Of a stretch of DNA of 14,629 bases, positions 6,095 to 12,583 are shown piece after piece; positions within the stretch are counted from its first letter, which is position 1, and every line of letters begins with the position of its first letter. The DNA lies in the NCBI GenBank assembly GCA_030706065.1, contig JAUZPH010000037.1, positions 1-14,629 on the forward strand, written 5' to 3'. The translations under genes and the position numbers were made by a program. The notes below the pieces were generated by a model. The model saw only the letters and a list, made by a program, of their open reading frames with translations. It did not search any database and was not told where the DNA came from. The stretch is from Bacillota bacterium. GTDB lineage: Bacteria > Bacillota > Clostridia > Clostridiales > Clostridiaceae.

Positions 6095-6193
6095 TCATTA
6101 ATAATGTGTGGAAATCTCAACACTAAGTGGATTAACATTCAGAGTTAACCGCCATTTATCCTATAGGAGGATGCAGACTTCTCAGCTTATTCA

Positions 6194-6228
6194 TGAAAGA
6201 AAAAGAGCCCTAGATTTACTATGGCCCT
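6194..6228 (-). terminator. intrinsic terminator of the YesL-family gene
   Basis: On the minus strand AGGGCC and GGCUCU pair (one G·U), extended after a mismatch by UAG/CUA, with a 5-nt loop. A U-rich tract, UUUUUCUUUC, follows. It is 25 nt past the stop codon. Confidence 0.7.
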
Positions 6229-6252
6229 GAAAATCCTTTATTCTTCAAGGAT

Positions 6253-7014
6253 CTACTTTTTCAACGTATATTCTATGTCCTGCTTTTCTCCTTCATCTTC
6301 AACTTCTTCCTTTTCTTCTCCACCGGTATTTGAGGAAGAAATGATTTTCTCTTCAAGCTCTTTTAATACATCCTTCTCATAGTACATAAGTGCATAGCTG
6401 ACTACACTTCCAAAGAAAAGTATAGCGAAAGGAATAAATCTGACTACATACACCGAAACTGCCACTGCGAAAATGTTAAAAAAAGTCACCTTATATTTTT
6501 TAATTGTAAGATAGAATGACAGCTTGAAAACATCCGTGGTTTTTAGGTAAAACCTGGATATTATCGGAAATATGTACAGAGTCAATATTAAGAGAACTAT
6601 AATGAAGGCATAAAAAATAGGAATAAAGAATGCTCCGCTGGCTTTCGTAGAGAAAAAGTATATATCAACGGAAAAAACAGTTAAGAGAAGCATCACCACA
6701 AACCAGGCCATCATCGACTGCTTGAAGTTTTGCTTAAGTGACCTGAAGTATTCCCTCGTTATTGACACTTCCTTTTCCCGAACTAATTTCCCCATCACTG
6801 CCAGTAAAGCAGTGAAGGTTGGCCCGAGCGGCAGACAGACAATGAATAACATAAAATAGAATCCGGGATTGATCTGTGACGGCTCTGTCGTCCCTGTCAA
6901 AAATAAAATCAATAACACATTCAGAAGCATAAAGTAGATATTTGCCGTTAGAAACCAATATATGTAGTTGGTTATTTTATAAAGTGGTCTATCAAAAAAA
7001 TCTTTACCAGCCAT
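6253..7014 (-). CDS. YesL-family (DUF624) membrane protein
   Basis: A 253-residue protein with about five or six hydrophobic segments (near 18-40, 52-74, 102-122, 130-152, 178-208). Family features are the N-terminal FFDRPLYKITNYIYWF, then PLGPTFTALLAVMGKLVRE with the following SITREYFRSLKQNFKQS. These match the DUF624/YesL type of Firmicutes, whose members often sit with carbohydrate-uptake genes, though no such genes are adjacent here. The C-terminus (about 215-253) is a highly acidic, Glu-rich cytosolic tail longer than usual for the family. ATG at 7014 follows GGAGGGG with 6 nt spacing. The gene is single, with a promoter at 7053-7081 and a terminator at 6194-6228. Molecular function unknown. 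Confidence 0.8.
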   Translation of the reverse strand: MAGKDFFDRPLYKITNYIYWFLTANIYFMLLNVLLILFLTGTTEPSQINPGFYFMLFIVCLPLGPTFTALLAVMGKLVREKEVSITREYFRSLKQNFKQSMMAWFVVMLLLTVFSVDIYFFSTKASGAFFIPIFYAFIIVLLILTLYIFPIISRFYLKTTDVFKLSFYLTIKKYKVTFFNIFAVAVSVYVVRFIPFAILFFGSVVSYALMYYEKDVLKELEEKIISSSNTGGEEKEEVEDEGEKQDIEYTLKK

Positions 7015-7052
7015 TGAATCCCCTCCAAATATTCATAAATAAATTTAATAAT

Positions 7053-7081
7053 ATTGTAAACTATTTCGTATTCTTAATCAA
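7053..7081 (-). promoter_or_regulatory. promoter of the YesL-family gene
   Basis: On the minus strand TTGATT (7081-7076), a 17-bp spacer and TACAAT (7058-7053), about 40 nt before the start codon. Confidence 0.55.
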
Positions 7082-7561
7082 CCTTGGAATCAGTAAAAAA
7101 CATGTATATTTCCCTATTACCTTGGCAATAATTACTTATAGTGATATTTATAGTAAAAGTTTGTCTGTGGGGAATACATAAAAAGCCATAAAAAATTTCT
7201 TTTATTTTACATTTGCATCTTTTCTATCATTTAGGCAATGTAACTGTATGGTATGCAATGAATTAATTTACTTATATTAAATATAATACCATGATATCAC
7301 AATACTTATTATCTTATAAATGGAACCTATGTAAGCATATTCAATCGCAGTTGTATGGTAAATTCGTCATTTTCTTCAATTTCGACAACGGGTTTCTACC
7401 TAAATCCATATAATTACTATTTTTTATTTGACGCTATTTTCAAAATGCCAACTTTTTTTTTATAATATGGATACATAAAAAGGAGTTGATATTTATTCAA
7501 ATCTAGTGTTTTCAATGCCTGTACTAGTTTATCCAAAAAATATAATTGTTAGATAAAGATA
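7082..7561. other. AT-rich intergenic stretch, no gene seen
   Basis: About 480 bases between the divergent YesL-family gene and abrB. No reading frame here has both a ribosome site and a recognisable product. A 7-bp inverted repeat ATGGTAT/ATACCAT (about 7247-7306) and a Spo0A-box-like TTCGACA near 7380 are the only motifs noted, and either could be chance. The AAAGGAG near 7481 precedes only a few codons. Confidence 0.5.
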
Positions 7562-7590
7562 TTGACATTTCAATTATATGGTAGTATATT
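7562..7590 (+). promoter_or_regulatory. upstream promoter, probably serving abrB
   Basis: TTGACA (7562-7567), a 17-bp spacer and TATATT (7585-7590). A transcript from here would start about 130 nt before the abrB ATG and run through the second promoter and operator. Sequence match is strong; use is inferred. Confidence 0.55.
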
Positions 7591-7651
7591 TACATTATGA
7601 AACGGTCATTGAAGAATTTTGTAATTTCCTGAAAAAAGTTATGAAAATCGG

Positions 7652-7680
7652 TTGACTTTAAATGACATATTTGGTATCAT
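7652..7680 (+). promoter_or_regulatory. proximal abrB promoter
   Basis: TTGACT (7652-7657), a 17-bp spacer and TATCAT (7675-7680). The predicted start, near 7687, lies 38 nt before the ATG. Confidence 0.7.
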
Positions 7681-7700
7681 TTAATTGCAAATATGTCGAA
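7664..7700 (+). promoter_or_regulatory. abrB operator: inverted repeat over the -10 plus a Spo0A-box-like site
   Basis: GACATATTTG (7664-7673) and CAAATATGTC (7688-7697) are perfect 10-bp inverted arms enclosing the -10 hexamer. TGTCGAA (7694-7700), a match to the Spo0A box, overlaps the right arm and lies about +8 to +14. In B. subtilis, phosphorylated Spo0A represses abrB from boxes just downstream of the start, and AbrB represses itself. The placement here matches that arrangement. Binding is inferred. Confidence 0.55.
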
Positions 7701-7724
7701 TGATGTATAGAGGAGGAACATAAA

Positions 7725-7970
7725 ATGAAATCAACAGGTGTAGTAAGAAGAGTCGACGAATTAGGAAGAATAGTTATTCCTATAGAACTGAGAAGGACTC
7801 TGGACATCGCTGAAAAGGATGCCTTGGAAATATATGTAGACGGTGAGCAGATTATATTGAAGAAATATGAACCTGCTTGCATATTCTGCGGAGATGCTAG
7901 AGATGTAATAAACTACAAGGGGAAAAATATCTGCAAGCACTGCATGGGTGAATTAAAGGCAGATAAATAA
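7725..7970 (+). CDS. abrB: AbrB-family transition-state regulator with CxxC-CxxC tail
   Basis: An 81-residue DNA-binding protein. Residues 1-48 are the AbrB/SpoVT swapped-hairpin domain and closely follow B. subtilis AbrB (MKSTGVVRRVDELGRIVIPI, then ELRRTL, KDALEIYVD and IILKKY). The C-terminal half differs from the Bacillus protein: it carries C52-x2-C55 and C70-x2-C73, 14 residues apart, a likely zinc ribbon seen in clostridial relatives. Such proteins are dimers or tetramers that restrain stationary-phase and sporulation genes during growth. ATG at 7725 follows AGAGGAGG with 7 nt spacing. Two promoters and a palindromic operator precede it; a strong hairpin terminator follows. It is convergent with the NlpC/P60 gene. 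Identification is firm; zinc binding is inferred from cysteines. Confidence 0.95.
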   Translation: MKSTGVVRRVDELGRIVIPIELRRTLDIAEKDALEIYVDGEQIILKKYEPACIFCGDARDVINYKGKNICKHCMGELKADK

Positions 7971-7976
7971 TTACTT

Positions 7977-8018
7977 AAGAAACAGCAGATAAAATGATTT
8001 ATCTGCTGTTTCTTATTT
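7977..8018 (+). terminator. abrB terminator
   Basis: A perfect 17-bp stem (7977-7993 with 7998-8014), loop ATGA, then T-rich ATTTT. It begins 6 nt after the stop codon. Confidence 0.88.
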
Positions 8019-8050
8019 TGGTTGAAGTTTTCAAAAGATGATAACTCTAT

Positions 8051-8089
8051 AAAAGCCCAAAGCCTGGTAAAACCGGGCTTTGGGCTTTT
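8051..8089 (-). terminator. NlpC/P60 gene terminator
   Basis: A 17-bp stem with one G·U (8051-8067 with 8073-8089), 5-nt loop. Symmetric A and T ends mean it could stop transcription from both sides. It immediately abuts the stop codon at 8091 and sits 36 nt from the abrB terminator, between convergent genes. Confidence 0.85.
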
Positions 8090-8090
8090 A

Positions 8091-9215
8091 TTATCTAACT
8101 CTTCTGATTGCCAGAATATCCGTTCTGGTCAAGAGCGAAATCTTTACTACATCTCCTGTCTGAGGCGCATGTATATAGCAGTCATTACCTACATACATAC
8201 CCACATGGTGCGGTGTGCCGGTACCGAAAAGTATCAAATCTCCGGGTTGAATATCAGATCTGGATACAGGTGTGCCTGCATTTATTTGCTCATAGGTTGT
8301 CCTTGGCAAATATACACCACAGTGAGCATATACATATCTTACGAACCCTGAACAATCAAAGGTCTTAGGGCCATCCCCTCCCCATTCATAAGGGACTCCC
8401 AGAAAGGTCATAGCGTAGTTAACCACATCATTTGTAGAGTATACCACATTTCCTCTTGACAAAACCCTCTGCTTCTCTTCAATTTGCTTATTCAAATCTG
8501 CAATTAATTTGTTGTAATTGTTTATCTTCTTATCAAAATCTGCCATTTCGCCTTTAGTCTTATCTACAAGGGCCCTCTGCGTCTTCTTCGCCTTGCTGAG
8601 CTCAGCCTTTTGGTTCTCATTGTCCGCTTTAATTTTCTCAATCTTTGCCTTCTGCTCATCAAGAGCAAGCTTCTTCTGTTTAAGTTCGTTTTTTTTCTCA
8701 TCTATAACTTTTATTATATTTTTATCGTAAGCCATCACCTTGTTGACCGCTTCAACTCTGGCCACCAGGTCAGTAAAACCCTTTGCCTGCAGCACTATTT
8801 CCACATATCCGTTAGAGCCATTCTTATATATAGCCCTCATCCTTTCATCCAAAAGCTCCTCCTGATGCTGAACTTCCTCATCGGCGGCCTTTATATCCTT
8901 TTCGGCTTTAGTTATTTTAGTTTGACATTCCGTGAGGTCCTTCTTATTCTGGCTGAGCTTATCATTGATATCCTCTATCTGCGAATCCAATTCCTGAATT
9001 TGAATTTCTAACTTGTCGGCATCTTTCTTTTTGCTCGCATTGGCGTCTACAAGTTCCCTAAGCTTACTTTCTGCATTTGTCTTCTGCTGCTTCAATTCAT
9101 CCAGCGTATCTGCCGAAACGGCAACATTCATCGTCAATACCAACCCTAAGGCCATAATTATTGTAAATAGCTTATTTCTCAAAATATCCCACTGTGCTCT
9201 CCATGCATGGAGCAA
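8091..9215 (-). CDS. exported NlpC/P60 peptidoglycan endopeptidase with coiled-coil N-domain
   Basis: A 374-residue secreted cell-wall hydrolase. Residues 12-35 form a signal peptide ending AVSA then DTLDEL. Residues 37-255 are long Lys/Glu-rich coiled coil, as in PcsB- and CwlO-like proteins where it controls activity at the wall. The catalytic NlpC/P60 domain fills 258-374: C288 in FDCSGF, H337 in HHVGMYVG and H349 in YIHAPQTG, with the entry motif GVPYEWGG. Family knowledge implies cleavage of D-Glu to diamino-acid bonds in peptidoglycan stems. The start is uncertain. TTG at 9215 has AGGGGGTGG upstream. A second in-frame TTG at 9182 would give a cleaner signal peptide, MRNKLFTIIM, but only a weak ribosome site. 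A 14-bp palindrome, CTCCATGCATGGAG, covers the codons between them. Single gene with terminator at 8051-8089. Confidence 0.92.
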   Translation of the reverse strand: MLHAWRAQWDILRNKLFTIIMALGLVLTMNVAVSADTLDELKQQKTNAESKLRELVDANASKKKDADKLEIQIQELDSQIEDINDKLSQNKKDLTECQTKITKAEKDIKAADEEVQHQEELLDERMRAIYKNGSNGYVEIVLQAKGFTDLVARVEAVNKVMAYDKNIIKVIDEKKNELKQKKLALDEQKAKIEKIKADNENQKAELSKAKKTQRALVDKTKGEMADFDKKINNYNKLIADLNKQIEEKQRVLSRGNVVYSTNDVVNYAMTFLGVPYEWGGDGPKTFDCSGFVRYVYAHCGVYLPRTTYEQINAGTPVSRSDIQPGDLILFGTGTPHHVGMYVGNDCYIHAPQTGDVVKISLLTRTDILAIRRVR

Positions 9216-9300
9216 AGTGGTTCCACCCCCTACGAAATATTTAAATCCTGCATATTAGAACAGTTAACACGGTAATGCTTGTCTAAAGGTGTCCAACCAT

Positions 9301-9330
9301 ATTATAACATTACAAAACAAAAAGCCACAA
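9301..9330 (-). promoter_or_regulatory. candidate promoter of the NlpC/P60 gene
   Basis: On the minus strand TTGTGG (9330-9325), an 18-bp spacer and TATAAT (9306-9301). The -35 lies inside the stem of the rsmI terminator. The leader would be about 80 nt. Confidence 0.4.
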
Positions 9331-9349
9331 TGCTAAATTGTGACTTTTT
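9319..9349 (-). terminator. rsmI terminator
   Basis: On the minus strand AAAAAGTCACAA and TTGTGGCTTTTT form a 12-bp stem with one G·U and a 7-nt loop, followed by TGTTTTG. It is about 44 nt past the stop codon. Confidence 0.75.
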
Positions 9350-9392
9350 CAAATATTTTAACAATTTTTCTGACTTTATCTGCCTGAACAGC

Positions 9393-10238
9393 TTATAGGG
9401 AAATGGAATGGTCATATACTTCCGACTTTGCAATATTTCTTTCCTTTGCAACCCTCTTTACTGCTTCTTTCTTGCTCATTCCTTCATCAATGTACTTGAG
9501 TATGTGTTCTTCGATAGTCATATGCTCCCATAGGGATTGTTCCTCTCTACGGATTTCTTCTTCGCTTTTCCCCTGCAGCACCAGCACATACTCCCCTCTC
9601 GGAGCATTTTCTTCATAGAATCTCGCCGCCTCCTCCAGGTTCATCCTGAGTATCTCTTCATGGAGCTTGGTGAGTTCTCTGCAGATAGCAATCTTCCTAT
9701 TGCCAAAGCTATCCTTAAGAAATGAGAGTGTCTCCCTTAACCGGTGGGGGGCCTCATAAAAAATCAAGGTTTCCTTTCTATCCTTGACATCTCTCACCAG
9801 TACAGCCCTATCTTTATTTTCCCTTGGAATAAATCCCCGGAATAAAAAAGCTGACGTATCCAGTCCAGAATATACAAGGGCGGTAGTTACTGCTGTTGCA
9901 CCCGGCAGAACCTCAAAGCACAACCCCTCCTCTATGCACCTCGAAACAATTATACTGCCCGGGTCTGATATTCCCGGTGTTCCTGCGTCAGTAACCAGAG
10001 CGATATTCTGTCCTTGTTTCAATCTTTCTATCAATTCCTGTCCTTTGAAATTCTCATTATGCTGATGATAGCTTATAAGAGGTTTTTTAATATCAAAGTG
10101 ATTCAGCAGCCTGAGAGACTGCCTTGTATCCTCGGCGGCTACAAGGTCAACAGACTTAAGTACTTCCAAGGCTCTCAGAGTTATATCCTTAAGATTTCCT
10201 ATAGGTGTGGGCACCAAGTACAACTTTCCACTCTCCAT
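9393..10238 (-). CDS. rsmI: 16S rRNA (cytidine1402-2'-O)-methyltransferase
   Basis: A 281-residue protein of the RsmI (YraL/YabC) family in the tetrapyrrole-methylase fold. It uses S-adenosylmethionine to methylate the 2'-O of C1402 in the ribosomal decoding centre. Visible family motifs are VPTPIGNL (9-16), AEDTR (35-39) and TDAGTPGISDPG (83-94), followed by LPGATAV, GFIPR and FYEAPHR. The C-terminal region contains the helical GMSKKEAVKRVAKE segment typical of full-length members. ATG at 10238 is chosen: GAGGG lies 7 nt upstream and it begins 4 nt after the trmN6 stop, so the pair is clearly one unit. An upstream in-frame ATG at 10265 would overlap trmN6 and lacks a better ribosome site. 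The trmN6-rsmI order is conserved near abrB in many Firmicutes. Confidence 0.96.
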   Translation of the reverse strand: MESGKLYLVPTPIGNLKDITLRALEVLKSVDLVAAEDTRQSLRLLNHFDIKKPLISYHQHNENFKGQELIERLKQGQNIALVTDAGTPGISDPGSIIVSRCIEEGLCFEVLPGATAVTTALVYSGLDTSAFLFRGFIPRENKDRAVLVRDVKDRKETLIFYEAPHRLRETLSFLKDSFGNRKIAICRELTKLHEEILRMNLEEAARFYEENAPRGEYVLVLQGKSEEEIRREEQSLWEHMTIEEHILKYIDEGMSKKEAVKRVAKERNIAKSEVYDHSISL

Positions 10239-10242
10239 GCAA

Positions 10243-10983
10243 CTACCCTCTTCCATATATTTCATTTATTTCGTCACTATATCCGCCTTCATCATTATAC
10301 ACATACAAGGACGGCTGCCATTTCAGAAAAGCGCCCCCATCCCTTTGGCCTTCCACAAGTATTATGTTCGGTGCCTTTTTAGTATTTGGGTGTACTGCCC
10401 TTATGGCTTTCGGCTCAATTTTATGTTTTCTCATGAGGCACAGTATATCTGCTATTCTCTCCGGCCTATGTACCATATACAACCTTCCGTTATCCCTCAG
10501 AAGAACTCTGGCGGATATTATTACATCTTCCAGAGTGGCCAATATTTCGTGTCTGGCAATGGCATTCTTATCATCAGGATTTATAATACCGGAGTTTTTG
10601 AGTTTATATGGCGGATTCACAGTAATGACATCAGCCTTATCAAGTCTTTTCATCAGCGCTAAATCCTTAAGATCGCCATGGATAAACTCTATCCTGCCTT
10701 CAAGCTGATTATACTGCAAACTCCTCTTCGCCATTTCCACCATATCCTTTTGAATTTCGATTCCCGTTATATGTGAGGCTTCAGTCTTTCCTGCCAGCAG
10801 TAAAGGCACAATTCCCGTACCGGTACACAGGTCAATTACCCTCATTCCCCGTTTGACCTTTGCGAAGTTTGACAGCAGCACAGCATCGACTCCAAACCTG
10901 AAGGCATCCTTTTTTTGTATTATGTGTATTCCTTTAAGCTGCAAATCGTCCAGGGTCTCATCTTCTCTTATCAAATTCTGCAC
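10243..10983 (-). CDS. trmN6: tRNA1(Val) (adenine37-N6)-methyltransferase-like protein
   Basis: A 246-residue class-I S-adenosylmethionine methyltransferase of the TrmN6/YabB (YfiC) family. Motif I is DLCTGTG (51-57), an acidic residue near E76 would hold the ribose, and NPPY (123-126) is the adenine-N6 catalytic motif. The N-terminal LQLKGIHIIQKKDAFRFGVDAVLL (about 14-37) is the substrate-side signature of this family. In E. coli the enzyme methylates A37 of tRNA1(Val); the target in Firmicutes is inferred. The start is GTG at 10983, with GGGTGTG about 7 nt upstream as a weak ribosome site; no better candidate exists. It is first in the trmN6-rsmI unit. No convincing promoter was seen between it and the crr terminator at 11024-11046. 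Confidence 0.93.
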   Translation of the reverse strand: MQNLIREDETLDDLQLKGIHIIQKKDAFRFGVDAVLLSNFAKVKRGMRVIDLCTGTGIVPLLLAGKTEASHITGIEIQKDMVEMAKRSLQYNQLEGRIEFIHGDLKDLALMKRLDKADVITVNPPYKLKNSGIINPDDKNAIARHEILATLEDVIISARVLLRDNGRLYMVHRPERIADILCLMRKHKIEPKAIRAVHPNTKKAPNIILVEGQRDGGAFLKWQPSLYVYNDEGGYSDEINEIYGRG

Positions 10984-11023
10984 ATTATCACACCCAAATC
11001 ATTAATTTTCATTACAAAACAAA

Positions 11024-11046
11024 AGCGATATGAAAATCATATCACT
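11024..11046 (-). terminator. crr terminator
   Basis: On the minus strand AGTGATATGA and TCATATCGCT form a 10-bp stem with one G·U and loop TTT, followed by TTTGTTTTG. It lies about 30 nt past the stop codon. Confidence 0.8.
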
Positions 11047-11076
11047 TCTATAACCTATAATATAATACTTTCCTGA

Positions 11077-11556
11077 TTATTTCAATTTATACTCCAGTAC
11101 GATATCATTACCGGCCTTTACCTCATTTCCTATATTTATTGAAGTAAAGTTAACCATATTATGATTGGTTATCAACACCGGTGTTATAAGAGAACAGTTT
11201 CTTGATGAAATAAATTCCCTGTCAATCTTTAATATAGGTTCTCCCATCCTTACCTTCTGTCCCTCTTCCACCAGCCGGACAAACCCCTCACCCCCAAGGG
11301 CTATAGTATCCAAACCTATGTGTACAAGAATCTCGACATCGTTGTCCAACATCATTGCAAAAGCATGGTTTGTTTTGAAAATCAGGCTGATTTCTCCGTC
11401 TGCCGGTGCTACCACAGTATCATCCGTTGAGTCAATAGCTATTCCATCCCCTACCATCTTGTCTGCAAAGATGTCATCAGGAACAGTAGTTAAATCCATT
11501 ACCTTGCCGCTAACGGGCGCAATAAGCTTGAAACTCTTCTTTAAAAAATCTAACAT
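11077..11556 (-). CDS. crr: PTS glucose-type IIA component (EIIA-Glc), free-standing
   Basis: A 159-residue cytosolic phosphocarrier. It takes a phosphoryl group from HPr and passes it to an EIIB domain for sugar uptake. The EIIA-Glc fold is clear: APVSGKVMDL (13-22), VAPADGEI (49-56), then H64 in NHAFAM and the phosphorylated H79 in VEILVHIGLDT (74-84), then LGGEGF and VTPV-like ITPVLITN. There is no attached IIB or IIC domain, so it must serve permeases encoded elsewhere. ATG at 11556 is chosen because AGGAGG (11568-11563) lies 6 nt upstream; the longer frame starting at 11574 would bury this site. It is a single gene with a near-perfect promoter, structured leader copy 3 and a terminator. 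No transcription-antiterminator (RAT) site was recognised, so the leader may have its own role. Confidence 0.94.
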   Translation of the reverse strand: MLDFLKKSFKLIAPVSGKVMDLTTVPDDIFADKMVGDGIAIDSTDDTVVAPADGEISLIFKTNHAFAMMLDNDVEILVHIGLDTIALGGEGFVRLVEEGQKVRMGEPILKIDREFISSRNCSLITPVLITNHNMVNFTSINIGNEVKAGNDIVLEYKLK

Positions 11557-11580
11557 CTTGTTCCTCCTATACATGCAGCG

Positions 11581-11683
11581 TATATAGAACCCAAAAAGTC
11601 TATTACATTCTGCTCTCGCAAAAATCCGTGAAGATTGGATATTTTGCTCGGCACAATGTGAGACTTTTAATGGGTTCTATATA
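11581..11683 (-). ncRNA. structured leader element, copy 3
   Basis: On the minus strand the arms UAUAUAGAACCCA (11683-11671) and UGGGUUCUAUAUA (11593-11581) pair over 13 bp. AAAAGUCU/AGACUUUU adds 8 bp, then ACAUU/AAUGU and UGC/GCA. The tip is GCAAAA, a bulged U, AUCC, the loop AAUCUUCAC (complement of 11628-11636), then GGAU and UUUUGC. Arm sequences differ completely from copies 1 and 2, yet pairing is kept, and the pair closing the loop is C-G rather than G-C. It starts at the predicted +1 of the crr promoter and ends 12 nt before AGGAGG. It is the crr 5' UTR. Confidence 0.62.
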
Positions 11684-11689
11684 GATAAC

Positions 11690-11718
11690 ATTATAAGCTC
11701 ACATAAAAATTATGTCAA
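11690..11718 (-). promoter_or_regulatory. crr promoter, full consensus
   Basis: On the minus strand TTGACA (11718-11713), a 17-bp spacer and TATAAT (11695-11690): a perfect housekeeping promoter. The predicted start at about 11683 is the first base of the structured leader's 5' arm. Confidence 0.88.
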
Positions 11719-11741
11719 CGAACATACAATCCCGGACAACT

Positions 11742-11775
11742 GCTCTCTGAGAACCGGTGCTCAGCTTCAGAGAGC
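11742..11775 (-). other. hairpin downstream of the permease-subunit gene
   Basis: GCTCTCTGA (11742-11750) and TCAGAGAGC (11767-11775) form a perfect 9-bp stem with a 16-nt loop. There is no T-run on either side, so it is not a standard terminator. It lies between the permease unit (stop at 11830) and the crr promoter and may weakly end transcription. Confidence 0.4.
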
Positions 11776-11829
11776 CTGAAACCGACACCTTGTACACTAT
11801 CCTGCCCCGGTTATATGTCGAAAATTCTT

Positions 11830-12579
11830 TTAATCTCTATAGATATAGTTATTTTGCGGCTTTTCTATAACCTTCAGCCCTTCAACGGACAATACAGGTA
11901 ATGAATCAGGTTTTGACTGCTTAAACCTCCCCCTCACCTGAACCCACTGTCCACCGGAAAGCCCCTGCAGTTTGTCATACTGGCATTTGATTCCTATCAC
12001 TTCAGTATCTGCCGCACAGCAGGAGATTATCATCCTTGAAAGTATGAACTCCTTATCCACGCCCTTTTCTATTAATACAAACCCTTTTATGTCTACGGCA
12101 TTGTCCTTGTACTTTTGGATATTACCATAAATCTCTTTTATAGAAGTAAAAAAATTATTATCTCCGATGATGATGGTACCCCTGTCAATCACCATGTTTC
12201 CGTCACCGTGTTCATGGGTGTGGTTATGCCCCAGCTCTGTACTGCCGAGGGTTTTATAGAACAGCAGGTTTACTCCTCTGTTAACTGCAGTACTTTCACT
12301 GAGTCCCGAGGGCCTGAGCAGCAGGTATATAAGCACAGGCAGCAAGAATAACAAATATCCAAATCTGATTTTGTCATGGCTGCTTTCCTTGAATATCTGC
12401 CCCAACCCGTTAAGAACCATTAAAAAAATTGCCAGAGTACCAAAAACAGTATACTTGACCATATCCGGATGGATATAGTTTTTGATATCCCCACTGTAGA
12501 TCATTCTTGCAAAGGAATATAAAATTAAAAGCAGGATGGCCGTCCAGATAAGGGCATCCCTGTCGAACTTCTTAACCAT
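11830..12579 (-). CDS. TIGR03943/DUF1980 putative permease subunit (YcgQ-like)
   Basis: A 249-residue protein. The N-terminal half has hydrophobic segments near 9-27, 42-60 and 73-88. A short His-rich stretch follows (H118, H120, H122, H124 in GHNHTHEHGDG). The C-terminal half is a soluble domain with ISCCAADTEVIGIKC (C187, C188, C199) and QWVQVRGRF, the hallmark of the TIGR03943 (DUF1980) family. The family is found beside COG0701 permeases, as here, and is thought to be a partner subunit. ATG at 12579 is 4 nt after the permease stop, and its ribosome site GGAGGTGA contains that TGA, so translation is coupled. The histidines and cysteines suggest metal binding, but the transported substrate is not shown by the sequence. 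Confidence 0.85.
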   Translation of the reverse strand: MVKKFDRDALIWTAILLLILYSFARMIYSGDIKNYIHPDMVKYTVFGTLAIFLMVLNGLGQIFKESSHDKIRFGYLLFLLPVLIYLLLRPSGLSESTAVNRGVNLLFYKTLGSTELGHNHTHEHGDGNMVIDRGTIIIGDNNFFTSIKEIYGNIQKYKDNAVDIKGFVLIEKGVDKEFILSRMIISCCAADTEVIGIKCQYDKLQGLSGGQWVQVRGRFKQSKPDSLPVLSVEGLKVIEKPQNNYIYRD

Positions 12580-12583
12580 TGTC

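Noticed and set aside
6104..6130. Fourth, partial copy of the structured element (GTGGAAATCTCAAC...)
   Set aside because: Only the outer-arm sequence resembles copy 1; the conserved loop and opposite arm are missing.
6171..6230. 19-codon plus-strand ORF (MQTSQLIHERKR...) directly after AGGAGG
   Set aside because: The ATG immediately follows the AGGAGG with no spacer, no family resemblance, and the 3' half overlaps the YesL-family terminator.
11816..11822. Spo0A box TGTCGAA near the end of the permease unit
   Set aside because: A 7-mer expected by chance about twice in this window, and it is not at a promoter.
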